NCBI GenBank assembly: GCA_963791615.1
Contig: CAWBTE010000005.1
Coordinates: 62,001-126,000 of the forward strand
DNA from: CAILZL01 sp963791615
GTDB lineage: Bacteria > Pseudomonadota > Gammaproteobacteria > Steroidobacterales > Steroidobacteraceae
DNA length: 64,000 nt
Direction of reading: 5' to 3'
Made by a program: the position numbers and the translations under genes
The notes under the pieces: generated by a model
What the model was told of the DNA's origin: nothing
Database searches by the model: none
The model's input: only the letters and a program-made list of their open reading frames with translations
Shown here: positions 27,491-36,286 of the stretch, piece after piece
How positions within the stretch are numbered: position 1 is the first letter of the stretch
How the letters are laid out: each line of letters begins with the position of its first letter

Positions 27491-28285
27491 ATGAACAAAC
27501 CTGTGCGTGAGGCATGGTTGGCCATGCTGATGGCCGCGTTGATGCCTGCAGTGAGTGCTGCGCAACCGGCACCTTATCTGAAGGATGCGGTTACCTGGCA
27601 GAAGAGCACCCAGGGCATCAGTGGTCTGTGGCGGATGCGCGGTTATCTGAGCAGCTCAACCAACCCGCCACGGGCGCGCACCGCGCGTATGGTCGATGGG
27701 CAATTGCCGCCCCTGCTTCCCTGGGCCGCGGAACTGCTCGAGAAACGTCTCACCGATGCCGAAAATCTCAAGGCGTTTTCCAACACGGCGTCACGATGTC
27801 TTCCCCAGGGCATTCCTTACATGCTGCATGCTGCGGTGGATGGTCCGGTACAGATACTGGAGACGCCCGGTCAGGTCACGCTGATCTCCACTGCGTACAA
27901 CGAGATGTGGTTCATCTACCTGAACCAGGAGCACCCGCCAAAGGATGATATCGAGCCGACCTACCATGGCGACTCGGTGGGACATTGGGAAGGCGACACA
28001 CTGGTGGTTGACACCATCGGACTCACCACCAAGACCACGATTGATCAGGTGGGCATGCCGCACAGCGAAGACCTGCACGTCATCACGCGCATTCGGCGCA
28101 CGGATGCAGAGACGCTGGAGATGCTGGTAACTGTGGATGATCCCAAGACCTTTTCCAAGCCCTGGACTCGACAGCAGATCTACAAGAAGTCCCCCGACAG
28201 TGCGCGCGTCGAGGAAAGTGTGTGCGAAAACCAGCGCAACGGCGTTGACGCAAACGGCTATCAGATGCTGGATTTTGCGCGCTGA
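27491..28285 (+). CDS. Exported protein of the uncharacterised G-D-S-V-G-x-W-E-G family (partner of DUF6152)
   Basis: The frame is open from 27254, but that overlaps the DUF6152 gene; the ATG at 27491, with AAAGGA upstream, starts a signal peptide (core LAMLMAALMPAVSAA). The 264-residue protein has all family motifs: LPPLLPWAAELLEKR, a SRCLPQGIPYM cysteine loop, YHGDSVGHWEGDTLVVDTIG, GMPHSEDLHVITRIRR, and KTFSKPWTRQQIY near the end. It is 10 bp from the DUF6152 gene, so the two are co-translated. The sequence looks most like the lipoprotein at 31472-32254 and less like the gene at 7220-8074. Function unknown. Confidence 0.78.
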   Translation: MNKPVREAWLAMLMAALMPAVSAAQPAPYLKDAVTWQKSTQGISGLWRMRGYLSSSTNPPRARTARMVDGQLPPLLPWAAELLEKRLTDAENLKAFSNTASRCLPQGIPYMLHAAVDGPVQILETPGQVTLISTAYNEMWFIYLNQEHPPKDDIEPTYHGDSVGHWEGDTLVVDTIGLTTKTTIDQVGMPHSEDLHVITRIRRTDAETLEMLVTVDDPKTFSKPWTRQQIYKKSPDSARVEESVCENQRNGVDANGYQMLDFAR

Positions 28286-28329
28286 TCCAGACGCTGCAGA
28301 TCGCGTCATACAAGATGCAGAACCGCAGC

Positions 28330-28809
28330 TCAGGGTGGCGGCGCGTCACAGCCCTGCTTCATCTCAATCCGGGTGAGATGCAGCACTTTCGTATCGTTGT
28401 TGGTAATTGAATGAGCCGCTTCAGGCGGTTGTACCCATACGAAGGGCACACCTTTCGGTGCCGATGCGCCCAGCCAGGGAATGGCGCCCCAGAGCACGGA
28501 TTCCGTTTCGATGCGCCCTTGCGCATCCCGGTCGGTCACCTTCACCGGCCGGTCGAACACCAGCACAGCACACTTGAAATGCACATGATGGGGCTCGGTT
28601 TCACCCGGCTTCACGGAAACGGAGATCACCCTGACGGTGTCGTTCTCAAACACCACCTGATGATTCTGAGGTGCTGCGATCGGACCGTCGCTCTTCGGGT
28701 CCCAGGTTTTGGGATCGGTTCCATCGGACGAGATCGGCCGGTCGGCCGCCCAGCCCGCCTGAGCGATCGCAAAAACCACGGCCATCAGAACAGCTTTGCG
28801 CAACACCAT
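28330..28809 (-). CDS. Small exported cupin-like protein
   Basis: The 159-residue product has a signal peptide (core AVLMAVVFAIAQAGWA). The mature part contains FENDTVRVISVSVKPGETEPHHVH, which is a cupin motif 1 pattern (G-x5-H-x-H with a following acidic/His position), and AAHSITNNDTKVLHLTRIE near the C-terminus resembling motif 2. A beta-barrel fold with a metal site at His-His-Val-His is therefore likely. It lies alone on the minus strand; a MITE begins 52 bp upstream. Function unknown; cupins range from dioxygenases to binding proteins. Confidence 0.65.
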   Translation of the reverse strand: MVLRKAVLMAVVFAIAQAGWAADRPISSDGTDPKTWDPKSDGPIAAPQNHQVVFENDTVRVISVSVKPGETEPHHVHFKCAVLVFDRPVKVTDRDAQGRIETESVLWGAIPWLGASAPKGVPFVWVQPPEAAHSITNNDTKVLHLTRIEMKQGCDAPPP

Positions 28810-28861
28810 GAACTCTCCCTCAGGTCTTCAGACCAGCCAATAAAAGAACAAAATAAACTTT

Positions 28862-29047
28862 CCTAGCAGCCTGTCGGACTTAGGTGATCGTAGCGAGGCG
28901 AGTGGCCCAGTTTAATTGAAGCAGGTGAGGACAGTTTTTCGATCGTTTGAGGAGAATAGCCGTAGCTATTTGACGAAAAGGATCGAAAAAATGGACCAAT
29001 TTGACACCGCCGCAGTAGATCACTCCTAAGTCCGACAGGCTGCTAGG
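28862..29047. mobile_element. MITE-like element, 186 bp, perfect 23-bp inverted ends (copy 2)
   Basis: The ends CCTAGCAGCCTGTCGGACTTAGG (written in parts: CCTAGCAGCC plus TGTCGGACTTAGG) are inverted repeats without mismatch. The interior matches the 23555-23763 element. The right end contains the TAG stop of the gene at 29043-29576. It carries no coding sequence. Confidence 0.85.
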
Positions 29048-29576
29048 GCTGCTTTTCAAAGACCTGCATGTTCTGCCAGTCGGGTGTGGGTGCGTGCCAT
29101 GCAGTGATCACCAGTGTCTTGCCATCCTCCGACACCGCATACGTGTCGTACTCCGTAATCTGTCCCTTCACATAGAACAGCCGCGAGATCATGTGGTCGT
29201 CCATCTTGTGATACGCGTATGACTGTTCCCTGGGGTTGCCGCCCGATGGCAGACAGGGCTGGACGGTTTGACAGGGCTGGATCTTGCCATCTGGCTTGAT
29301 CATCAACGTGCGTGTCGGTGCTGGCAGCGGATACTCGGTGTACACGTCCATCTGCAAACCATAGTCCCTGGGTGTGAATATCCAGGTGAAGGTGGCTGAG
29401 CGCGGCGGCGTGACAACGTTCGGCCCGTTGACGCCCATGCGCGATTTCGCGAGGTTTATCTTCCACTTGCCGGCAAAGGGCTGGAGGCCGGCCCCTGCAG
29501 TCTGCGCCAATGCCGATCCGCCAAAGCAAAGTGCTATAGCCGCCACGGCGGCCGCGAAGAAAGTCTTTTTGTTCAC
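29043..29576 (-). CDS. Exported protein of unknown function with GKWKINLAKS motif
   Basis: I favour the GTG start at 29576, which has GGGGGA 7 bases upstream and opens a signal peptide (VNKKTFFAAAVAAIALCFGGSALA). The in-frame ATG at 29597 would add seven residues. The mature protein begins with GKWKINLAKSRMG, a motif common in short secreted proteins of unknown function in proteobacteria, then has a strand-rich body with DYGLQMDVYTEYPLP, MIKPDGKIQPCQTVQPCLPSGGNP (a probable disulfide) and DGKTLVITAWHAP. It is 177 residues. The stop codon TAG is inside the end of the adjacent MITE. I do not recognise a catalytic motif. Confidence 0.7.
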   Translation of the reverse strand: MNKKTFFAAAVAAIALCFGGSALAQTAGAGLQPFAGKWKINLAKSRMGVNGPNVVTPPRSATFTWIFTPRDYGLQMDVYTEYPLPAPTRTLMIKPDGKIQPCQTVQPCLPSGGNPREQSYAYHKMDDHMISRLFYVKGQITEYDTYAVSEDGKTLVITAWHAPTPDWQNMQVFEKQP

Positions 29577-29693
29577 AACAAAATCCCCCGGGGTCATGTC
29601 GAATTTTCACGTCAGGCCCGGATAAGCTAAACCATCGCTGCAATGGTCTGGTGATCTTTCGATCCCTCCCGCCTCTGACCGAACCAGCAATCC

Positions 29694-30767
29694 TTACTTG
29701 CCGACCTTCTCGACATACCGCTGCCCCACCAGCTGCGGTTTGTCGGCGCCGGACTTGGGAACATACTTGTCCACGCGATGGGCCGGCGAATACGAGACAT
29801 AGAGCGCGCCTTCGGTATCCACTGACATGTCGTGCGGCGCGTGCATGGCGCCGGGGAAGTCGCCTTCAGTTCCCCAGGAATGCACATACTTGCCACTGAG
29901 GTCGTGCTTGCCCACCTTGCCGCCGGGGTTGCCCTCGAGCACCCAGGCGTTCTGCTGTGCATCCACGATCACGGCTGTGGGACGCTCGTTGACAGGCCAC
30001 TGCCTGAGGAACTTGCCGTTCACATCGAAGATCTGGATACGCTTGTTATCGCGATCGACAACATACACTTCGCGGTTCGGGCCAATCGTCAGGCCGTGCA
30101 CGAGATTGAACTGTCCGGGACCCGTGCCTTTGCTGCCCCACTCAAGCAGGAAGCGGCCGTCCTTGTCGAATTTCATCACGCGCGCATTATCGTAACCGTC
30201 GGTGATGAAGAACGTCCCATCCGGTAGCCAGGCGATATCCGTAGGGCGACCGAAATGTTTGCTGTCTGTGCCGGCAACTCCGCGTTCGCCCAGGGTCAAA
30301 ACGAGCTTTTTACCGTCGTTGGTGAACTTCAGGACTTGCTGACTGGTGCGATCGATAACCCAGACATGCTTCTCGAGATCGTAAGGATTGATGCGAATGC
30401 GATGCGGCCACTGGATCTGCTGGTCCCATTGCGCCCAGTCCTCAACGACCTTGCCATTGCGATCCACGACGAACACTTTGTGGTCCGCGCGCGCGTCGGG
30501 GTACTCCTTGCGCCAGCTATCGCCGTCGTACTTGATCTTGGGGTCGAGAGGCAGGCTGGTGCCGCCGATGCCGATGAAAATGCGATCTGGCGACTGGGCA
30601 AATACAGTGAGCGGATAGATATACCGACCCGCAGCCACTGGCTTGAGCCACTGCGGAACATTGTCGTATGGCCCGGTGGCATCGGCGGGAATCCTGTCAG
30701 CGCCGCTGGCGCCGATCGCGATGCAGCAAGCAAGAATGGCGAACGCAGCGGATTTTCTTTTATTCAT
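29694..30767 (-). CDS. NHL-repeat beta-propeller protein, exported
   Basis: The start is ATG 30767 (GGGGTAGCC upstream) and opens a signal peptide MNKRKSAAFAILACCIAIGASGA. The longer frame from 30923 has no such start. The 357-residue protein is composed of NHL repeats (e.g. FGRPTDIAWLPDGTFFITDGYDNARVMKFDKDGRFL, GQFNLVHGLTIGPNREVYVVDRDNKRIQIFDVNGKFL) making a six-bladed propeller, as in peptidyl-alpha-hydroxyglycine lyases and secreted signalling proteins. The signature blade sequence is strongly conserved here, with N-terminal PDRIFIGIGG. It is divergent from a DUF6152 / lipoprotein pair. Whether it is an enzyme or a binding protein cannot be told. Confidence 0.82.
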   Translation of the reverse strand: MNKRKSAAFAILACCIAIGASGADRIPADATGPYDNVPQWLKPVAAGRYIYPLTVFAQSPDRIFIGIGGTSLPLDPKIKYDGDSWRKEYPDARADHKVFVVDRNGKVVEDWAQWDQQIQWPHRIRINPYDLEKHVWVIDRTSQQVLKFTNDGKKLVLTLGERGVAGTDSKHFGRPTDIAWLPDGTFFITDGYDNARVMKFDKDGRFLLEWGSKGTGPGQFNLVHGLTIGPNREVYVVDRDNKRIQIFDVNGKFLRQWPVNERPTAVIVDAQQNAWVLEGNPGGKVGKHDLSGKYVHSWGTEGDFPGAMHAPHDMSVDTEGALYVSYSPAHRVDKYVPKSGADKPQLVGQRYVEKVGK

Positions 30768-30977
30768 GGCTACCCCAATAGACGAAGTGGATACGTCAAC
30801 CGGCAAGTAAGCGGCGGGTGCAGTGACAGCTCCCCGACAGCACACTCGGCGAGAATACATCAAGATACTGTCGCATCGCTGACATGCCTCTTCTGGTGAG
30901 AATGCGACTGAGGAGGCGATCAAACGCCTATGCTCATCGCCGGGTGTCCGCCGATAGATAAAGAAAACAGGTGCTTC

Positions 30978-31397
30978 ATGCGACTTCCAGAAATTTTGTC
31001 TGCTGCAGCGCGATCAGTCAGTGTGATTGCGCTGTTCGCTTCGATGCCAGTGCTCGCACATCACTCCTACGCGATGTTCGATATGAAAAAGGAAATCACC
31101 CTCGAGGGGACTGTCGTTAACTTCCAGTGGACCAACCCGCACATCTGGATCGACCTGGTGGTCATCGACAAGAAAACCGGCAAACCCGCCAACTGGTCAA
31201 TCGAAGGCAGCGGACCGACGCTGCTGGCGCGCGCAGGCTGGCGGCGTGACACCATCAAAGCGGGTGACAAGGTCACTCTGGTGACACATCCGCTCAAGAG
31301 TGGCGAGAATGGTGGCTCATTGATGAAGATACTGGTGAATGGCAAGGAGATCGGTGGCAACGCCAAGGGTTTTGGCGAAGGCAAGGATGGCAAATAG
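30978..31397 (+). CDS. DUF6152 family small periplasmic protein, mature N-terminus His-His
   Basis: The start is ATG 30978; the frame is open from 30930, but the first part reads as leader sequence. The 139-residue protein has a signal peptide with predicted cleavage after MPVLA, leaving HHSYAMFDMKKE. The family motif GTVVNFQWTNPH and the KAGDKVTLVTHPLKSGENGG segment are present. The partner of the G-D-S-V-G family follows at 31472 (75 bp). Of the four copies this one has the longest C-terminal tail. Divergent from the NHL gene at 29694-30767. Function unknown. Confidence 0.83.
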   Translation: MRLPEILSAAARSVSVIALFASMPVLAHHSYAMFDMKKEITLEGTVVNFQWTNPHIWIDLVVIDKKTGKPANWSIEGSGPTLLARAGWRRDTIKAGDKVTLVTHPLKSGENGGSLMKILVNGKEIGGNAKGFGEGKDGK

Positions 31398-31471
31398 AAC
31401 TGGTCGCTAATTTCTCGCTGTGCCTTAAAAATTCCAAGAGACAAGAAGAAAATAGAGGATAGAGATCTCCA

Positions 31472-32254
31472 ATGACTCGCTTAAGCCAACTCTCCATCGC
31501 ATCCATCACCCTCACTGCGGCAATGGTCTGCCTGACCATGGTTTCCGGCTGCACACAAAAGGACACAACGCCTGCTGTGCCCTCAGGGTCCGGCAGCCTC
31601 GCCGGCACCTGGGTCAACGCCGAGTACAAAGGGTCCTCAAGCAATCCTGAACGTGCGCGCGTGCTGAAGACAGTGGATGGCAAGTGGCCACCAATGTTGC
31701 CATGGGCTGCCGAGTTGCTTGAGAAGCGCATCAAGGACTCCGAAGCGGGGTTGCCATTTGCGAACACCCTCGCCCTGTGTCTCCCCGGCGGCATACCGTT
31801 GATGCTGTTTGGCGCCGCCATCCCGGTGCAGATTCTGGAAACGCCCGGACAGGTGGCCATGCTGTTCATGGAAGGCAATCGTTTCCGGGTCATCCCGATG
31901 GATACCAGTCATCCGGCTGATATTGACCCGAGCTACATGGGTGATGCTGTAGGTCGGTGGGAAGGCGACACCCTGGTCGTCGATACCATGGGCATCAAGG
32001 ACAACACCACGCTGGATCAGATCGGTTTGCCACATACCGAACAGCTGCACGTTGTCGAGCGTTACCGTCGCACCAGCGCAGAGACCATGGAAATTCGCGT
32101 GACGATCGAAGACCCCGGCACCTTTACCCAGCCTTGGGAAGCCAAAGTGAACTACAGGCTGGCGCCCGTCGGTACGCGGATGACCGAAGACATTTGTGAG
32201 AACAATCGCAATCTGCCCGACGCGCAGGGCCGTTCAGGATTCCAGCGATTCTGA
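31472..32254 (+). CDS. Lipoprotein of the uncharacterised G-D-A-V-G-x-W-E-G family (partner of DUF6152)
   Basis: The 260-residue product starts with a lipoprotein signal with lipobox TMVSGC, so it is membrane-anchored rather than free. Family motifs are ERARVLKTVDGKWPPMLPWAAELLEKR, LCLPGGIPLM, YMGDAVGRWEGDTLVVDTMG, GLPHTEQLHVVERYRR and GTFTQPWEAKVNY. It follows the DUF6152 gene in the same direction. Compared with the copies at 7220 and 27491 it has the variant GDAVG. The anchored lipoprotein form suggests the family is located at the periplasmic face of a membrane. No known function. Confidence 0.78.
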   Translation: MTRLSQLSIASITLTAAMVCLTMVSGCTQKDTTPAVPSGSGSLAGTWVNAEYKGSSSNPERARVLKTVDGKWPPMLPWAAELLEKRIKDSEAGLPFANTLALCLPGGIPLMLFGAAIPVQILETPGQVAMLFMEGNRFRVIPMDTSHPADIDPSYMGDAVGRWEGDTLVVDTMGIKDNTTLDQIGLPHTEQLHVVERYRRTSAETMEIRVTIEDPGTFTQPWEAKVNYRLAPVGTRMTEDICENNRNLPDAQGRSGFQRF

Positions 32255-32443
32255 GCATTTCAAGACTTGCCCTGCATTGATGGAAATTACACCACAAAGT
32301 GGGGCATTTTGGATGGCCCTCAACATGTTTCATCGATGGACTCCTTTCAGATCGCTTGTGATCAAGTTCGATATAAACTGGATTCGAATGCAGACTTGCA
32401 TGCACCGCTGAGTTATCGACGGTGCATGCGTGACCAGCGTCGG

Positions 32444-33217
32444 CTACTTCGGCGAATCTGACCCATAGCGAATGTTATTGAACTCAGTCACATCCATCGG
32501 CGCGATCATGATTTCCTGCGGTTCCACACCCTTCTTCTGCAGGGCGTAAATGACCGGGGTACTGGTCCAGGGCCTGGAATAGATCTCCGGGTCCGTCACG
32601 GTGAAGGTCATCTGCATCTTGTCGGGTGCAATCCGCGTCCATCGTTCCTGAATGCGTGTATCGAGGCCAATCGGCGTACCCCATTCGTCCAGCCAGGCTC
32701 GATCATCAAGCGAGAGTGTATCGACCACCAACGTGTCACCTTGCCACTTGCCCACTGAATAGCCATACCAATAAGGGCCCGCAGCAATGTCATTGGGGAC
32801 GGGACGACCATCTGTATAGATCGCACGCCAGCTCTTGCTCCATTCGAACGCCTGCATCAGCTGGTTGGATTGCTGCATGATCTCGAACACCCGGGCATAA
32901 ATAAGGGCTCGATACAGTCCCGGCGGATTCGCATGGATGACCGGATCGTTACTCAGACTCTGATCGATCCCGCGCGGGCCTTTGCTGGGTTTGAGGGAAT
33001 TGAAAAGCTCCAGGCCCTTTTCCGTGAAGGGTAATTCCGCAGTGCTCCACTGCGATTGCGGGCGCCTCGCGCGTCCACCTGCACCTTCTTCCAGCTTCCA
33101 GATGCCGGCAAGACTGGGCACCGGCATCTGCTGTGCATAAGCCTGTGGCAAGGCAGCCAGCACCAACAATGCGAGCATCGCGCCTGTGCGACGAAAGCAG
33201 GCTGTATTCATGCGCAT
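32444..33217 (-). CDS. Exported protein of the G-Y-S-V-G-x-W-Q-G family (fourth copy), divergent from DUF6152
   Basis: The 257-residue protein has a signal peptide (core TGAMLALLVLAALPQAYA). The core of the family motif is present as YGYSVGKWQGDTLVVDTLSLDDRAWLDEWG and is followed by QERWTRIAPDKMQMTFTVTDPEIYSRPWTSTP, matching the PHSEDLHVITRI...DPKTFSKPW region of the others. The cysteine loop is absent. The N-terminal third has a distinct E-E-G-A-G-G-R-A-R-R-P-Q segment. It is divergent from the DUF6152 gene at 33454 rather than co-directional. A candidate operator half-site pair lies about 135-170 bp upstream. Function unknown. Confidence 0.74.
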   Translation of the reverse strand: MRMNTACFRRTGAMLALLVLAALPQAYAQQMPVPSLAGIWKLEEGAGGRARRPQSQWSTAELPFTEKGLELFNSLKPSKGPRGIDQSLSNDPVIHANPPGLYRALIYARVFEIMQQSNQLMQAFEWSKSWRAIYTDGRPVPNDIAAGPYWYGYSVGKWQGDTLVVDTLSLDDRAWLDEWGTPIGLDTRIQERWTRIAPDKMQMTFTVTDPEIYSRPWTSTPVIYALQKKGVEPQEIMIAPMDVTEFNNIRYGSDSPK

Positions 33218-33351
33218 ATGAACCCCCGAACGACTTGCATTTTTAATACTTTAATATCCCCAACCGGGTCTCCGGTCGAGGTGCGTAGAAAACCTCGCGG
33301 CCCGGAGTGTCGTCCAATAGGAAATAAGGGGAGACCATAAGTTTCTGACAA

Positions 33352-33385
33352 ATCTATGGCCGTCACCGATTTCGAATGACGTGGC
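33352..33385 (-). promoter_or_regulatory. Weak copy of the 20-bp-phased operator
   Basis: On the minus strand, ACGTCATTCGAAA and GGCCATAGATT are arranged with the ATG cores of the plus strand exactly 20 bp apart (33356 and 33376). The spacing and direction match the sites at 2244 and 4064, but the half-sites are more divergent. Located between divergent genes 32444-33217 and 33454-33837. Confidence 0.28.
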
Positions 33386-33453
33386 AAACATCCGGCGGCA
33401 TACACTTCCCAATGTTTTATAAGTAAGTCGGCATCTTTGTGGGGGTATGAATC

Positions 33454-33837
33454 ATGAGATCGGCAGTCTGCGCACTGGTGTTGCTGATGTCTGCGTCTCC
33501 GCTGTTCGCGCATCACGGCAAGAACGGGGTGTACAACGAAAAAGAGGCCTTCATCCTCAAAGGCACGGTGAAGGAATTCCGGTGGCGAAATCCACATTCG
33601 TTTCTCTATGTCGATGCCAAGGATGCAACGGGCAAGCCCGTCACCTACTTGCTGGAAATGGGCGCACCGAATGGAATGTCGCTGGCGGGCTATACCCGGC
33701 AGTCGTTCAAGCCCGGCGACCAGGTTGTGATGGAGACGTATCAGTCATTCACTAATCCGCTGGATCTCTACTTCAGGTATTCGCACAAGGTCGCGATCAA
33801 CGGCAAGGAAGTAGTCGCCCTTAAGGTCGAAGAATAG
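33454..33837 (+). CDS. DUF6152 family small periplasmic protein, mature N-terminus His-His
   Basis: The 127-residue product has a signal peptide MRSAVCALVLLMSASPLFA with predicted cleavage directly before HHGKNGVYN. The family motif GTVKEFRWRNPH and SFKPGDQVVMETY are present, but the arginine-rich region near the C-terminus of the other copies is replaced by SFTNPLDLYFRYSHK. The N-terminal HH is retained while the following serine is glycine. This is the only copy oriented opposite to its family partner at 32444-33217. A strong stem-loop terminator follows at 33847. Function unknown. Confidence 0.8.
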   Translation: MRSAVCALVLLMSASPLFAHHGKNGVYNEKEAFILKGTVKEFRWRNPHSFLYVDAKDATGKPVTYLLEMGAPNGMSLAGYTRQSFKPGDQVVMETYQSFTNPLDLYFRYSHKVAINGKEVVALKVEE

Positions 33838-33846
33838 CGCTGAAAG

Positions 33847-33873
33847 AAAAGGCCGCTCGAAAGGCGGCCTTTT
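33847..33873. terminator. Rho-independent terminator between converging genes
   Basis: The stem AAGGCCGC / GCGGCCTT with a short loop is flanked by A- and T-runs (AAAAGGCC...GGCCTTTT), so it works on both strands. It separates the DUF6152 stop at 33837 from the molybdenum hydroxylase stop at 33904. Confidence 0.8.
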
Positions 33874-33903
33874 GGTTTATGCCGGCACAACCAGCCCGGC
33901 GAC

Positions 33904-36286
33904 CTACACCTTCGCCGCTTTGAGCGCTGCCAGCACCCGTTCGCTGCGGAACGGCGGCCGACGCAGGCGCACGCCGGTAGCATCGTAAATCGCATTGGCA
34001 ATCGCTGCGATCAACGGCTTGTGGCTGCCTTCGCCAGCGCCATAGGGAGCCAGATCGGGGCGATCGGGATTGGGGTCGCCGTTGACCAGCACGATATCGA
34101 TTTTTTCGGGCGTGTCCGAATGCCGCAGGGTGGGATGTGAAGCCCAGTCGACACTGGTGACTTTCTCGGTATCGAATTGCACTTCTTCCCACAGCGCGCG
34201 GCTCAGCGCATGCAGCATGCCGCACTCGACGGTGTGGTGCAGGCCTTCGGGATTGATGACCAGGCCGCAGTCGTGGGCACATGTCAGGCGTTTGGTCCAG
34301 ACGCGACCGGTCTTGCGATTGACTTCGACTTCGGCGATCACTGCGGCCACGGTGTTGTTGCGGTAGGTGTAGGAAATGCCGCGTCCGGTGAGGATGTCGC
34401 CATTGGCCCCCTGCTTTAATGATGAAGGGACTTTGGGTGATGGACGTGTATCCCAGCCATATTCTTTCGCAGCTGCGCGCACTACAGCGAGCGAGCGCGC
34501 TTTGCGGAAGATATCGTCTTCGGCGCTGGCCTCCAGCATGTCGAGGCGGAACTGCACAGGATCAGCTTTGGCTGCCGTGGCCAGTTCGTCAATGAACGCT
34601 TCGAATGCAAAGGTCACCTGCGGTCCGTTGGGATCGCGCAGGTTGCCGGTACGCAGCGGTGTCTCCCAGATCATCGGCAGGCCGATGACGTGTCCCGTCA
34701 GTTTGATATTGGGAATGCCGTACTTTACCGACGGCGTTTCGGCTTCGCCCTTGGCGGGAGTGGGCCGTTTGCCGATGAGTTGTGCAATCAGCACCGTCTC
34801 GGGGTCGTTGTAGCCAAGATGGTTGTGGTCAATGGTGCGCGCATCATATTCGAACGCCACTACCTTGCCCTTGTCATCCAGCGCACCGCGCATTTTGAAA
34901 ACATACGGCGGGCCTTTGGTGTCCCACGCGGTTTCTTCGTGACGCATCCATTGCAGGCGCACCGGGCGACCGATTTCTTTGGCCAGAAATGCAGCTTCGA
35001 ATCCGGCATCATCAGCCGCGGTGCGACCATACACCTGCGGTCCATCCATGTAGACCACACGCACTTGTTCCTTGGGCATGCCGAGGAATTTCGCGACACC
35101 GGTGCGCAGGCTGTAGGCCTTCATGTCGTTTGAGTAGATCGTCATCTGTCCGTTGGAAGGATCAGCCAGCGCAAATGCCGGGCCGATGGCCGTGTGTCCC
35201 TGAAAAGGCATTTCATACTCGGCTTCGATCACGCGCTTGGCGCTGGCGAACGCGGCATCCGTGTTGCCGTGGATCTCCGGCTCATTGCTGGAAGCAGGCT
35301 TTGCGCTGCGCATGTAGTTGAACAGTTCGCTGGAAGCAGGGAACGGTGCGGTCGCCGGCTTCTTCCATTCCACTTTCAATTGCGTTGCGGCGCGGATGGC
35401 TTGTTCTTCACGCTCGCAGATCACCGCCACATAGTTGCCGCGACTGATGACGCGAATGAAACCGGGAATATTGGCTACCGACGATTCATCGATACTGCCC
35501 AGTGTGGCGCCCGCGAACGCCGGCCTGACATTGCGCGCATGCACCATGCCCGGCAGCTTCATGTCCACGGCCCATGTCAGCGAACCATCTACCTTGGCAG
35601 GAATGTCGTAGCGCTTCAGCGGCTGACCAACCACGCGCAGTTCATTGACCGGTTTGATCTTGGCCATGCCGGTGGTGGCATTTACATTGCGTCCGGTCAG
35701 CGCCACGTTGAACCGCTTGCCACCAATCAGTTCGGCATAGGTCACTTTCTTCGTGGGATCGGACTTGAGCGAAATGGTCGCGTTGCTCACCACCAGCTGT
35801 TCGACCGGCACGCCAAAGTGCTGGCCGGCCTGTTCCAGCAGCACGCGCCGCGCTTCGGCGCCACTCTGCGCATGGGAAAGCCATCGACTTCCAGCGCATC
35901 GGAGCCGCCGGAGCCGCCCTGGTCCGGCGTGATGTCGGTGCAACCCATGATGAGGCTGGTCTGGTCGTAGGCGATGTCCAGCTCGTCGCACATCAACTGC
36001 CGGAATGCCGTGCCCGTGCCTTGGCCGCCATCGGTCTTGCCGACGAAGAACGTTGCGGTGTTGTCCGGATGAATCACGATCCAGGTGTCGAGCTGCAGAA
36101 AGTTGGGATCGGGATACGGGCCGGCGCGACTGCCTGGGCGAGAACGCTGGCGCCGGGGAGGGCGCTGACACTCAAGCTGAAAACCAGCGCGCCCGAAGAC
36201 TTGAGGAAATTGCGGCGCGAGGTCGATGGATTGACGCTGAGTAGTGCGTCCTCGATCACTTTGGGAAACTGCAGAGAAGTGCTCAT
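33904..36286 (-). pseudogene. Isoquinoline 1-oxidoreductase-type molybdenum-binding subunit, two frameshifts
   Basis: The ATG at 36286 overlaps the stop of the iron-sulfur subunit gene by one base (TAATG). The N-terminal frame gives a Tat-type signal with SRRNFLKSSGALVFSL. At about 36130 it shifts (one base missing) into the segment GPYPDPNFLQLDTWIVIHPDN...DQGGSGGSDALEVDG. At about 35865 it shifts again (one base missing) to AEARRVLLEQAGQHFGVP and continues intact to 33904. The total is about 794 residues. It retains family motifs such as GKTDGGQGTGTAFRQL, VYMDGPQVYGRTAADDAGFEA and the C-terminal GAGEGSHKPLIAAIANAIYDATG. No other damage is visible, so both shifts are probably assembly errors. 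Same role as 14011-16237. Confidence 0.82.
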
